A stretch of 5,837 bases of DNA, from NCBI GenBank assembly GCA_910586745.1, contig CAJUJZ010000136.1, positions 1-5,837 on the forward strand, in the 5' to 3' direction. Of this stretch, positions 1-5,837 are shown piece by piece. Positions within the stretch are counted from its first letter, which is position 1. Each line of letters begins with the position of its first letter. The stretch is from an uncultured Mucispirillum sp. GTDB taxonomy: Bacteria > Chrysiogenota > Deferribacteres > Deferribacterales > Mucispirillaceae. Position numbers and translations under genes: made by a program. The notes beneath the pieces are model-generated. The model saw only the letters and a program-made list of their open reading frames with translations, made no database searches and was not told where the DNA came from.

Positions 1-165
1 TGGGCTGCCAAATAAATCTACAGAGTTTATATAACTTAAAAAGTCTTCTTTATTAAGTTCATCTCCAAAAAATATCTCTATCTCTAAATCTTCATTTTTT
101 GGAGTAAATAATTTTATATTTTTATCAATAAAATAACTTGAACCAATTATGAAATACTTTTCCAT
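1..165 (-). CDS. holA: DNA polymerase III delta subunit, N-terminal part (partial)
   Basis: The first 55 codons of a gene run off the left edge. The start is the ATG at 165-163, 9 bases after the lptE stop. The N-terminus (MEKYFIIGSSYFIDKNIKLF) has the short beta strand followed by a helix typical of the first ATPase-like domain of HolA. Residues 34-55 (GDELNKEDFLSYINSVDLFGSP) resemble the family's pattern, in which an acidic residue pair precedes a helix and an L-F-G-S segment. HolA is the clamp-loader subunit that opens the beta sliding clamp in the replisome. The call rests on this partial match and on position: holA commonly follows leuS-lptE or lptE alone in Gram-negative bacteria. The ribosome binding site is weak (AGCTGG region), so translation is probably coupled to lptE. 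An ATG at 169 is in another frame and was not chosen. The C-terminal two thirds cannot be seen, so the assignment is likely but not proven. Confidence 0.62.
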   Translation of the reverse strand, partial: MEKYFIIGSSYFIDKNIKLFTPKNEDLEIEIFFGDELNKEDFLSYINSVDLFGSP

Positions 166-174
166 ACATACCAG

Positions 175-669
175 CTATTTATAAACCTTATGGCTTATTC
201 TTAATCTAAAAGTTGTTAAATCATCTTCTATGTTAGCTTTCAGTTTGCTGTCTCTTGTCTGCAGTGTTCGTGCTACACTTGATGTAATAGAGAAGTTGGT
301 TGATGTTGTAGTATTCCATGTATATATTTCTTTTCCATCAATATCTGTTACAACAATAGTCATATTATAAGAAATATATGTAGATGTTGCCTGGTCTGTA
401 GCTGTGAGAATAGGATTAACATACTCTAAGTTAGTAATAATTATATCCATAAAATATGTAGCCTGCTTATAGGAAGCAAGCTCATTATATTTTAAAAAAA
501 ACCGTTCTGCTTCTAACTGTATGATATCACCAATATTAGAATCAATGGTGTCGTTATGAACAGTATTAATATAATACTTAACAGGCACTTCATTATTTAA
601 TCCTGCCATAGTATATCCGCAGGATGATAATATTGGTAATAATAATACAGCAAGTAGAAATGTTTTCAT
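175..669 (-). CDS. lptE: LPS-assembly outer-membrane lipoprotein LptE
   Basis: A 164-residue lipoprotein. Residues 1-17 form a signal peptide: a Lys at position 2, a hydrophobic stretch (FLLAVLLLPIL) and the lipobox L-S-S-C, with the lipidated Cys at 17. The next residues, G-Y, give the C-G-Y start of mature LptE proteins. Gly at +2 rather than Asp fits Lol sorting to the outer membrane. The remainder is a small alpha/beta domain with alternating hydrophobic strands (for example FMDIIITNLEYV and YNMTIVVTDIDG) and a C-terminal helix, as in the LptE family. In that family LptE plugs the LptD barrel and helps insert lipopolysaccharide into the outer leaflet. The length is at the short end of the usual range. 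The ATG overlaps the leuS stop (TAATG), so translation is probably coupled to leuS and no separate promoter is needed. holA follows after 9 bases. Sequence conservation in this family is poor, so the call depends on lipobox, size and gene order. Another small outer-membrane lipoprotein family remains possible. Confidence 0.75.
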   Translation of the reverse strand: MKTFLLAVLLLPILSSCGYTMAGLNNEVPVKYYINTVHNDTIDSNIGDIIQLEAERFFLKYNELASYKQATYFMDIIITNLEYVNPILTATDQATSTYISYNMTIVVTDIDGKEIYTWNTTTSTNFSITSSVARTLQTRDSKLKANIEDDLTTFRLRISHKVYK

Positions 670-3224
670 TATTTTACCACAAGGCTTACAAGTTTGTTTT
701 TAATAAATATTTTTTTCACAAGCTCTTTTCCTTCAAGATAAGATAATACTTTATTGTCTTTTAAAACAGTATCAAGAACAGTATTTTCTTCTACATCTCT
801 AGGGAAAGTAAAGTTTGCTCTTACTTTGCCATTTATTTGAACAACAATAACTATTTCATCAGATATTGTATATTTTTCATCATATTCTGGCCATATACTT
901 TCTGCAATAAAAGAAGTTTTGCCAGCAAGTTCATGAAGTTCTTCTGCCACATGTGGTGTAAATGGTGCTAAAATAGTGATTAATGTATTTAAGCTGAATG
1001 CAAATGCTGCTTTGTCATTATCACTTTCAAGTTTTTCTGCTGCAAGATAAAGAGTATTAACCATTTCCATAATAGCAGATACTGCAGTATTTAACTGAAA
1101 TCTTGCAATATCATTTGTCACTTTTTTTACAGCTGCATGGGTTGCTCCAATAATAGTTTTCGCTGTTTCACCAACAAAATCTGGTTTATTATTATAAGAT
1201 TTTAAAATATCCATATTAGATACTACGAGTCTGAATACACGGTTAATAAATCTGTAACAGCCTTCAACACCATTTTCAGACCATTCTATTTCATTTTCTG
1301 GTGGTGCTGCAAAAACAGAAAAAAGTCTTATAGTATCTGCACCATACTGGTCATTTAATATACCAGGGTCTACTACATTTTTCTTAGATTTAGACATTTT
1401 TTCTACTCTGCCTTTTACAGCTATACTGCCGCATTTAAAGCATTTACCATCTTTTACTTCATTAGGTAAAAGCCATCCATCCTTTTCACATTTCCATGTT
1501 TCTTTACAAACCATACCTTGAGTTAAAAGATTAGTAAATGGTTCATCAAAAGAAAGATAGCCCATATCTCTTAAAACTTTTACAAAAAACCTTGCATATA
1601 AAAGGTGCATAACAGCATGTTCAACACCACCTATATACTGGTTCACAGGCATCCAGTAGTCTACTTCTTTTTTATCAAACATATTTGTATCACATTTTGG
1701 AGAGCAGTAACGCAGAAAATACCATGATGATTCCATAAAAGTATCCATAGTATCTGTTTCTCTTTTTGCTTTTCCACCACATACAGGGCAGATAGTATTT
1801 ACAAAATCTTCTACAGTATCAAGTGGGTTGCCTTGACAATTAAAATTTACATTTTTAGGAAGTTCAACAGGTAAATCTTCTTCCTTAACTGGCTGCATAC
1901 CACATTTTTCGCAATATACAAATGGAATAGGTGCACCCCAGTAACGCTGCCTTGAAATACCCCAGTCTCTTAATCTAAAATTAACAGATGCTTTTGCAGC
2001 ATTATCTTTTGCAAGATTTTCTATTACTTTCTTTTTAGCTTCATCATAATCAAGACCATTTAATTCTCCAGAATTTACAAGTTTACCAGCACCAGTATAT
2101 GCTTCCGTCATTGTATCTGGATTTAATTCTTCACCTTCTGGCTGGATAACTATTTTAATAGGAAGGTTATTTTCTTTTGCAAATTCAAAGTCTCTTGTAT
2201 CATGTGCTGGAACTGCCATAACAGCACCTGTGCCATAATCCATTAATACATAGTTTGCAATGTATACTGGAAGTTTTGTATTATTAACAGGGTTGATTAC
2301 ATACCTGCCTGTAAAAAAGCCTTTTTTCTGTTTATTATCTGTTCTATCTGCTTTATCCTGCTTTGCTATATCTGTAATAAATTTTAAGCCGTCCTGCTCA
2401 TATTCTGTGTCTTTAATTAAATCTTTTACCATAGGGTGTTCTGGTGCTAAAAGCATAAATGTTGCACCATAAAGAGTATCTGGCCTTGTTGTAAAAACAG
2501 TAACTGTTTTATCGCTTTCTGTAAATTTAAAAATGATTTCTGCACCAATAGATTTACCTATCCAGTTTCTCTGCATAGTTAAAACTTTTTCTGGCCAGCC
2601 TTTTAATTTATATGTATATTCTAATAATTCATCTGCATATTCTGTAATTTTTAAAAACCATTGTTCCAGCTCTTTCATTTCTACAATTGAAGAGCATCGC
2701 CAGCAGTGCCCATCTTCCACCTGTTCATTTGCTAAAACTGTTTCACATTCAGGGCACCAGTTTACAAGAGATTTCTTTTTATATGCTAAACCTTTTTTCC
2801 ATAATTCTATAAATATTTTCTGCTCCCATTTATAGTATTCTGGGTCACAAGTTGCTACTTCTCTTGACCAGTCATAAGAAAAACCTAGTTTTTTAAGCTG
2901 TTCTTTCATATTTGCAATATTTGAATATGTCCAGTCAGCAGGGTGTCTGTTATTTTGTTTTGCAGCATTTTCTGCAGGCAGACCAAAAGCATCCCAGCCC
3001 ATAGGGTGAATAACATTTAGTCCCTGCATAAATTTAAAACGGGAAACAACATCACCAATAGAATAGTTGCGAACATGTCCCATGTGAATATTTCCTGATG
3101 GATATGGAAGCATTTCTAAACAGTAATATTTTTCTTTACTGTCATCTACTGCTCTTTTAAAAATATTATTTTCTTCCCAGCGTTTTTGCCATTTTGATTC
3201 AAATGCAGATGGATTATATTTCAT
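669..3224 (-). CDS. leuS: Leucyl-tRNA synthetase (class Ia), 851 aa
   Basis: This cytoplasmic enzyme charges tRNA-Leu with leucine using ATP. All family landmarks are present, numbered from the chosen Met. They are the HIGH-type motif H-M-G-H (47-50), GWDAFGLPAEN (76-86), a zinc knuckle with Cys157/160/174/177, and the CP1 editing domain with T-T-R-P-D-T (245-250). Asp342, in the AVPAHD motif, matches the family's editing Asp that anchors the misacylated amino acid. Then come DWGISRQRYWG (from about 420), GGVEHAVMH (about 532-540), KMSKS (609-613), the anticodon-binding helical domain (about 655-785) and the small C-terminal tRNA-binding domain (787-851). Two further Cys groups exist: 438/441/479/482 and 573/579/595/598. 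An upstream ATG at 3269 would add 15 residues. The start at 3224 was preferred because leucyl-tRNA synthetases usually begin M-K-Y-N-P and a GGTGA site lies 7 bases before it. The length is normal and the editing site appears intact. leuS heads the leuS-lptE-holA group and ends in a TAATG overlap with lptE. Confidence 0.97.
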   Translation of the reverse strand: MKYNPSAFESKWQKRWEENNIFKRAVDDSKEKYYCLEMLPYPSGNIHMGHVRNYSIGDVVSRFKFMQGLNVIHPMGWDAFGLPAENAAKQNNRHPADWTYSNIANMKEQLKKLGFSYDWSREVATCDPEYYKWEQKIFIELWKKGLAYKKKSLVNWCPECETVLANEQVEDGHCWRCSSIVEMKELEQWFLKITEYADELLEYTYKLKGWPEKVLTMQRNWIGKSIGAEIIFKFTESDKTVTVFTTRPDTLYGATFMLLAPEHPMVKDLIKDTEYEQDGLKFITDIAKQDKADRTDNKQKKGFFTGRYVINPVNNTKLPVYIANYVLMDYGTGAVMAVPAHDTRDFEFAKENNLPIKIVIQPEGEELNPDTMTEAYTGAGKLVNSGELNGLDYDEAKKKVIENLAKDNAAKASVNFRLRDWGISRQRYWGAPIPFVYCEKCGMQPVKEEDLPVELPKNVNFNCQGNPLDTVEDFVNTICPVCGGKAKRETDTMDTFMESSWYFLRYCSPKCDTNMFDKKEVDYWMPVNQYIGGVEHAVMHLLYARFFVKVLRDMGYLSFDEPFTNLLTQGMVCKETWKCEKDGWLLPNEVKDGKCFKCGSIAVKGRVEKMSKSKKNVVDPGILNDQYGADTIRLFSVFAAPPENEIEWSENGVEGCYRFINRVFRLVVSNMDILKSYNNKPDFVGETAKTIIGATHAAVKKVTNDIARFQLNTAVSAIMEMVNTLYLAAEKLESDNDKAAFAFSLNTLITILAPFTPHVAEELHELAGKTSFIAESIWPEYDEKYTISDEIVIVVQINGKVRANFTFPRDVEENTVLDTVLKDNKVLSYLEGKELVKKIFIKNKLVSLVVK

Positions 3225-3231
3225 ATATCTT

Positions 3232-3236
3232 TCACC
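3232..3236 (-). promoter_or_regulatory. Ribosome binding site of leuS (GGTGA)
   Basis: On the minus strand GGTGA stands 7 bases before the ATG at 3224. It decides between this start and the in-frame ATG at 3269, which has no comparable purine-rich site before it. It would lie inside the coding region if the longer form were made. Confidence 0.7.
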
Positions 3237-3259
3237 ATTAATAATTTTAACTTTTATGT

Positions 3260-3300
3260 CATATACCACAATATATACAATTTAAGCAAGTAAAATGTAA
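3260..3300 (-). promoter_or_regulatory. Putative leuS promoter region
   Basis: Two overlapping sigma-70-like candidates read on the minus strand. One is TTACAT (3300-3295), 17 bases, then TATATA (3277-3272). The other is TTGCTT (3289-3284), 18 bases, then TATATG (3265-3260). Both are imperfect, and the DNA is so AT-rich that chance matches are common. Either would start transcription at or downstream of the ATG at 3269, which agrees with the shorter LeuS start at 3224. Transcription of leuS by read-through from tex cannot be excluded. Confidence 0.35.
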
Positions 3301-3368
3301 TATTTTTAAGTTCAGATTATTATATATTAAGAGATTAAATTGAAAGGGTAAGTCTGTCTTTTAAAAGC

Positions 3369-3394
3369 AGCCTTTATATTCTCATAGAAAGGCT
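3369..3394 (-). terminator. Weak hairpin over the end of tex
   Basis: On the minus strand, AGCCTTT (3394-3388) pairs with AAAGGCT (3375-3369) across a 12-base loop, giving a 7-bp stem that contains the tex stop codon. A short run, GCTTTTAAAAG, follows. The T tract is only four bases and the stem is weak, so it may be a poor or partial terminator, an mRNA 3' end stabiliser, or chance. No better terminator was found between tex and leuS. Confidence 0.3.
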
Positions 3395-5500
3395 TATTCT
3401 ACCTCGTTCTTTATCAATATCAATAACCATAACCTGCACTTTCTGACCAACTTTTACAACTTCACTTGGATGTTTAATATAGCTTTCAGAAAGTTCAGAA
3501 ATATGGACAAGACCATCATTTTTTAAACCAATATCTACAAAAGCACCAAAATCTACAATATTAGTTACTTTACCAGATATTACCATACTAGGTTTTAAAT
3601 CATCAAGGTTTACAATACTTTTCTTAAATATTACAGGGTCTACACTATCACGCACATCTCTGTCTGGTTTTTCTAAATTTTCTATAATATCATTAAAAGT
3701 ATATATTCCAAGACCTGTTTCTTCTGCAAGTTTATTTAGGTTGTTTGTTTTTGCAACTTTTCTAATTAATCCTACTTCTTTAACAGTTAAATTAAATCTA
3801 TTTAATAATGTATGGACAGCATCATAAGTTTCTGGGTGAATAAACATACTGTCTAACATTTCATCACCGCCATAGATTTTTAAAAACCCTGCACACTGTT
3901 TAAAGATAGATTCTCCAATTCCTGCTATTTTTAAAAGCTGGTTTCTGTTACTGAAAATGCCATTATCTTCTCTAAATTTAACTATTTTTTCAGCAATAGA
4001 GTAGTTAAGACCTGATACATACTGTAAAAGGGAAGGGCTTGCTGTATTTAAATTTACACCAACATTATTTACCACATCTTCCACAACTGTCTGTAATGTA
4101 TTTTCAAGTTTTTTCTTATTTACATCATGCTGATACATTCCAACACCAATAGAACGCGGTTCAATTTTTACAAGCTCTGCTAATGGGTCAATAACTCTGC
4201 GGGCAATAGATATAGCTCCTCTTATAGTAACATCTAAATCAGGGAACTCTTTTGCAGCTACTTCACTTGCAGAATATACACTAGCACCTGCTTCATTTAC
4301 AATGGTATATTCCACATTTAACTGGCTTTCGCTTAAAACTTTTGCAACAAACTCTTCGGTTTCTCTGCTTGCTGTGCCATTGCCTATAGATATGGCATTA
4401 ATATTAAATTTATTTATTATTTCAATAACTTTCTTTTTACTGCCTTCATAATCACTTTGTGGTGGAGTAGGGTATATAACTCCATAAGTTAATAACTTGC
4501 CAGTTTCATCAACTGCTGCATATTTACAGCCTGTTTTATAAGCTGGGTCAAGCCCTAAAACTGACCTGCCTTTTACTGGCGGCGTCATTAAAAGGCTTTT
4601 TAAATTATCACCAAAAACATGAATAGCTCTTTCTTCAGCATTCTGTCTTAATTCACTTCTTATTTCCAGCTCAATAGAAGAAGAAAGCATTGTTTTAAAT
4701 GCACGACCTGCACATTTTTCTATAATTTTATTATGCTTGTATCCTTCTTCATATATTATAGCAAGCACAGTATTTATACATGTTTCTTCATCAATATTCA
4801 GTTTAACTTTTAATACATGTTCTCTTTCGCCTCTAAAAATTGCTAAAACTCTATGTGGTGGCAGTGTTTTTATTTTTTCTTCAAATTCATAATATGCTTC
4901 ATAAGGAGTTCTTTCTTGAAAATCCTCTGCTGCAGCTGATGAAATAACTGCATTTTTATTATATATTTCTCTTAATCTGTTTTTTATATTAATATTATGT
5001 CCAATATCTTCAGTAATAATATCTCTTGCCATAGAAAGAACTGTATCAATATCTGCAGCTTTTTCATTGATATAGTCTTTTGCAAAATTTTCTAATTCAG
5101 ATAAGTCATTATGGGTTTTAATATATTCTGCAACAGGCTCTATACCTGCTTCTCTTGCAATATCTGCTTTTGTTTTCTTTTTGGATTTATATGGAGCATA
5201 TAAGTCTTCCACTTCTGTAAGAGTAGCTGCTTTTTGTAATGCAAGTTTTAATTCATCAGTCAGCTTTCCTTTTTCATCAATATTTTTGATAACTTCATCT
5301 TTTCTTTTATTTAAATTTTCAAGATACTCATATCTTTCAAGAATATTTCTTATTTGGATTTCATCCATTGCTCCAGTCTGCTCTTTTCTATACCTTGCAA
5401 TAAATGGAACAGTGTTGCCGTCAAGATAAAGTGCTATTAAATTTTCTACATTTTTTTTTGGAAAAGTAAATTCTTTAATAAGTGAGTCTAAATCTACCAT
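3374..5500 (-). CDS. tex: Tex-family RNA-binding transcription accessory protein, 708 aa
   Basis: A complete Tex protein, a widespread cytoplasmic nucleic-acid-binding factor related to eukaryotic Spt6. In several bacteria it is linked to transcription and RNA metabolism and to tolerance of stress or toxin expression; the exact role in this organism is unknown. Domains in order: the helical Tex N-terminal region (about 1-300, including VPFIARYRKEQTGAMDE at 31-47 and DLYAPYKSKKKTKA at 99-112); a YqgF/RNase H-like domain opening with GLDPAYKTG (316-324), followed by GNGTASRETE (373-382) and NEAGASVYSASE (402-413); the SIGVGMYQHDV motif (450-460); tandem helix-hairpin-helix segments (about 480-545, LNTAS and GIGESIFKQCAGF); and an S1 RNA-binding domain (about 638-706, GKVTNIVDFGAFVDIG). 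The protein ends almost directly after the S1 domain, without the basic or Gly-rich tail some homologues carry, so it is slightly shorter than many. The ATG at 5500 has an AAGGA site 6 bases upstream and its own promoter, so tex probably begins a transcription unit. leuS lies about 150 bp downstream on the same strand. Confidence 0.95.
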   Translation of the reverse strand: MVDLDSLIKEFTFPKKNVENLIALYLDGNTVPFIARYRKEQTGAMDEIQIRNILERYEYLENLNKRKDEVIKNIDEKGKLTDELKLALQKAATLTEVEDLYAPYKSKKKTKADIAREAGIEPVAEYIKTHNDLSELENFAKDYINEKAADIDTVLSMARDIITEDIGHNINIKNRLREIYNKNAVISSAAAEDFQERTPYEAYYEFEEKIKTLPPHRVLAIFRGEREHVLKVKLNIDEETCINTVLAIIYEEGYKHNKIIEKCAGRAFKTMLSSSIELEIRSELRQNAEERAIHVFGDNLKSLLMTPPVKGRSVLGLDPAYKTGCKYAAVDETGKLLTYGVIYPTPPQSDYEGSKKKVIEIINKFNINAISIGNGTASRETEEFVAKVLSESQLNVEYTIVNEAGASVYSASEVAAKEFPDLDVTIRGAISIARRVIDPLAELVKIEPRSIGVGMYQHDVNKKKLENTLQTVVEDVVNNVGVNLNTASPSLLQYVSGLNYSIAEKIVKFREDNGIFSNRNQLLKIAGIGESIFKQCAGFLKIYGGDEMLDSMFIHPETYDAVHTLLNRFNLTVKEVGLIRKVAKTNNLNKLAEETGLGIYTFNDIIENLEKPDRDVRDSVDPVIFKKSIVNLDDLKPSMVISGKVTNIVDFGAFVDIGLKNDGLVHISELSESYIKHPSEVVKVGQKVQVMVIDIDKERGRISLSMRI

Positions 5501-5506
5501 ATACCG

Positions 5507-5511
5507 TCCTT
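5507..5511 (-). promoter_or_regulatory. Ribosome binding site of tex (AAGGA)
   Basis: AAGGA on the minus strand is 6 bases from the ATG at 5500, which is near-ideal spacing and fixes the tex start. Confidence 0.8.
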
Positions 5512-5529
5512 ATAAACTATTTCGTTATG

Positions 5530-5558
5530 ATATTACTTTATTTCATTTTGATTATCAA
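5530..5558 (-). promoter_or_regulatory. Probable sigma-70 promoter of tex
   Basis: On the minus strand TTGATA (5558-5553) and TAATAT (5535-5530) are separated by exactly 17 bases. Transcription would start near 5523, giving an untranslated leader of a little over 20 bases that holds the AAGGA site. The -35 box overlaps a small palindrome, TTGATTATCAA (5548-5558, plus strand). A weaker alternative lies just upstream: TTGCAA (5591-5586), 16 bases, TAATAT (5569-5564). Confidence 0.6.
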
Positions 5559-5615
5559 GAAATATATTATAAATTCCAAAAATGATTGCAACATATTAAG
5601 CAGTCGTTTTAAGAT

Positions 5616-5640
5616 TTTACCAAATAGGGTAAGTGGTAAA
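5616..5640. repeat. Inverted repeat TTTACCA-N11-TGGTAAA
   Basis: Two perfect 7-base arms (5616-5622 and 5634-5640) flank 11 bases. No T tract follows on either strand, so it does not look like an intrinsic terminator. It sits 7 bases before the -35 box of the plus-strand promoter at 5648 and about 58 bases upstream of the tex -35 box. It could be an operator or a chance repeat. Confidence 0.3.
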
Positions 5641-5647
5641 TATTTGC

Positions 5648-5676
5648 TTGATAAAATAATAAGTTTGCTGTATAGT
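5648..5676 (+). promoter_or_regulatory. Near-consensus promoter pointing right
   Basis: TTGATA (5648-5653), 17 bases, TATAGT (5671-5676) on the plus strand, with transcription expected from about 5683. It points away from tex and into the 3' end of the minus-strand reading frame that stops at 5704. It would therefore drive an antisense RNA or a gene beyond the right edge. It is one of the two best promoter matches in the window, but no convincing plus-strand gene is visible downstream. Confidence 0.45.
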
Positions 5677-5700
5677 GAAAGTGGGAACTTATATTATTCT

Positions 5701-5714
5701 TTACTATATAGTAA
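5701..5714. repeat. Perfect 14-bp palindrome TTACTATATAGTAA
   Basis: The sequence equals its own reverse complement over all 14 bases. It contains the TAG stop of the minus-strand partial frame and lies 24 bases downstream of the plus-strand -10 box. A protein-binding dyad is possible. As a hairpin it would be all weak pairs with almost no loop, so a terminator role is unlikely. Confidence 0.4.
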
Positions 5715-5837
5715 TATTGAGGTGTAATTTGTTAATAATGTTAAATAAATCTGGTTTTGGTCGGGGGGGGCAGACGCAGTTCTGATTTTCTAACTCTCTT
5801 CTTATCACTTCATTTTCAAGTAGTGAAATTCGTTTTT
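5704..5837 (-). CDS. Unrecognised protein, C-terminal 43 residues (partial)
   Basis: A minus-strand frame enters from the right edge (first full codon at 5835) and ends at TAG 5706-5704. The residues begin KRISLLENEVIRRELENQNC, a charged amphipathic helix with a coiled-coil feel, followed by a Cys-Val-Cys, a Pro/Arg/Lys-rich turn (PPRPKPDLF) and a last short segment, FNIINKLHLNITI. The other two minus-strand frames close within the first 33 bases of the window edge, so this is the only one open across the interval. Its composition is more protein-like than the plus-strand frames. No family is recognised. One oddity is an 8-base C run (TGC CCC CCC CGA) that gives G/C-rich Pro codons unlike the A/T-ending codons of tex and leuS. 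The frame could be a real gene end, a decayed gene or chance. Confidence 0.4.
   Translation of the reverse strand, partial: KRISLLENEVIRRELENQNCVCPPRPKPDLFNIINKLHLNITI
5763..5770. repeat. Homopolymer G8 (plus) / C8 (minus)
   Basis: Eight consecutive G on the plus strand, in DNA where nearly all other homopolymers are A or T. It lies inside the minus-strand partial frame and also 23 bases after a plus-strand ATG (5738) that has a GAGGTG motif at 5719-5724. Such tracts are prone to slipped-strand length change. Confidence 0.85.

Noticed and set aside
2260..2472. Plus-strand open frame of 70 codons inside leuS
   Set aside because: It lies antisense to the CP1 editing domain of a certain gene, has no ribosome binding site or family match, and is explained as a shadow of leuS codons.
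2533..2835. Plus-strand open frame of 100 codons inside leuS
   Set aside because: It is antisense to the conserved zinc-knuckle and core region of LeuS; composition and position mark it as a shadow frame.
3344..3353. GGGTAAGT shared between the leuS upstream region and 5627-5634 as a possible common operator
   Set aside because: Only eight bases match, the flanks differ and only two copies exist in the window; chance is sufficient.
5181..5429. Plus-strand open frame of 82 codons inside tex
   Set aside because: It is the complement of the conserved Tex N-terminal region, with a Ser/Phe-rich composition typical of antisense frames.
5548..5558. TTGATTATCAA as an FNR/CRP-type box over the tex -35
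   Set aside because: The half sites TTGAT and ATCAA are separated by one base, not the four expected for an FNR site, so no regulator was assigned.
5482..5727. Plus-strand open frame of 81 codons across the tex upstream region
   Set aside because: It begins inside tex, runs through the tex promoter and the plus-strand promoter, has no ribosome binding site and has a low-complexity Ile/Tyr/Leu/Ser composition. Chance openness in AT-rich DNA is the simpler reading.
5677..5837. Small RNA or tRNA gene downstream of the plus-strand promoter
   Set aside because: No cloverleaf, T-arm motif or stable GC-containing hairpin with a T tract was found. The final TTTC...GAAA pairing near 5813-5829 is too short to support an RNA gene.

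Overview
The window is strongly AT-rich, and all its convincing genes lie on the minus strand. It therefore reads right to left: tail of an unknown gene, tex, leuS, lptE, start of holA. An outer-membrane LPS-assembly lipoprotein (LptE) points to a diderm Gram-negative bacterium. The order leuS-lptE-holA and the style of the proteins suggest Deferribacterota or a relative (a host-associated Mucispirillum-like genome would fit the base composition). This placement is inference; no marker here settles it.

Right edge (5501-5837): the last 43 codons of an unrecognised minus-strand reading frame run in from beyond the window and contain an 8-base G/C homopolymer. About 200 bp without a gene follow. 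That stretch holds a good promoter and Shine-Dalgarno site for tex, a second near-consensus promoter pointing the opposite way (+ strand), a 14-bp palindrome and a 7-bp inverted repeat.

Middle (3374-5500): tex encodes a complete 708-residue Tex/YqgF/HhH/S1 RNA-binding protein. A weak hairpin overlaps its stop codon. About 150 bp of AT-rich DNA then carries the likely leuS promoter and ribosome binding site.

Left half (1-3224): leuS (leucyl-tRNA synthetase, 851 residues from the preferred start) is joined to lptE by a TAATG stop/start overlap. The putative holA (DNA polymerase III delta) starts 9 bases after lptE ends and leaves the window after 55 codons. These three form a compact housekeeping operon serving translation, outer-membrane biogenesis and replication. 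Nothing here looks like a defence system, insertion sequence, CRISPR array or stable RNA gene. The least ordinary part is the right edge around the poly-G tract.
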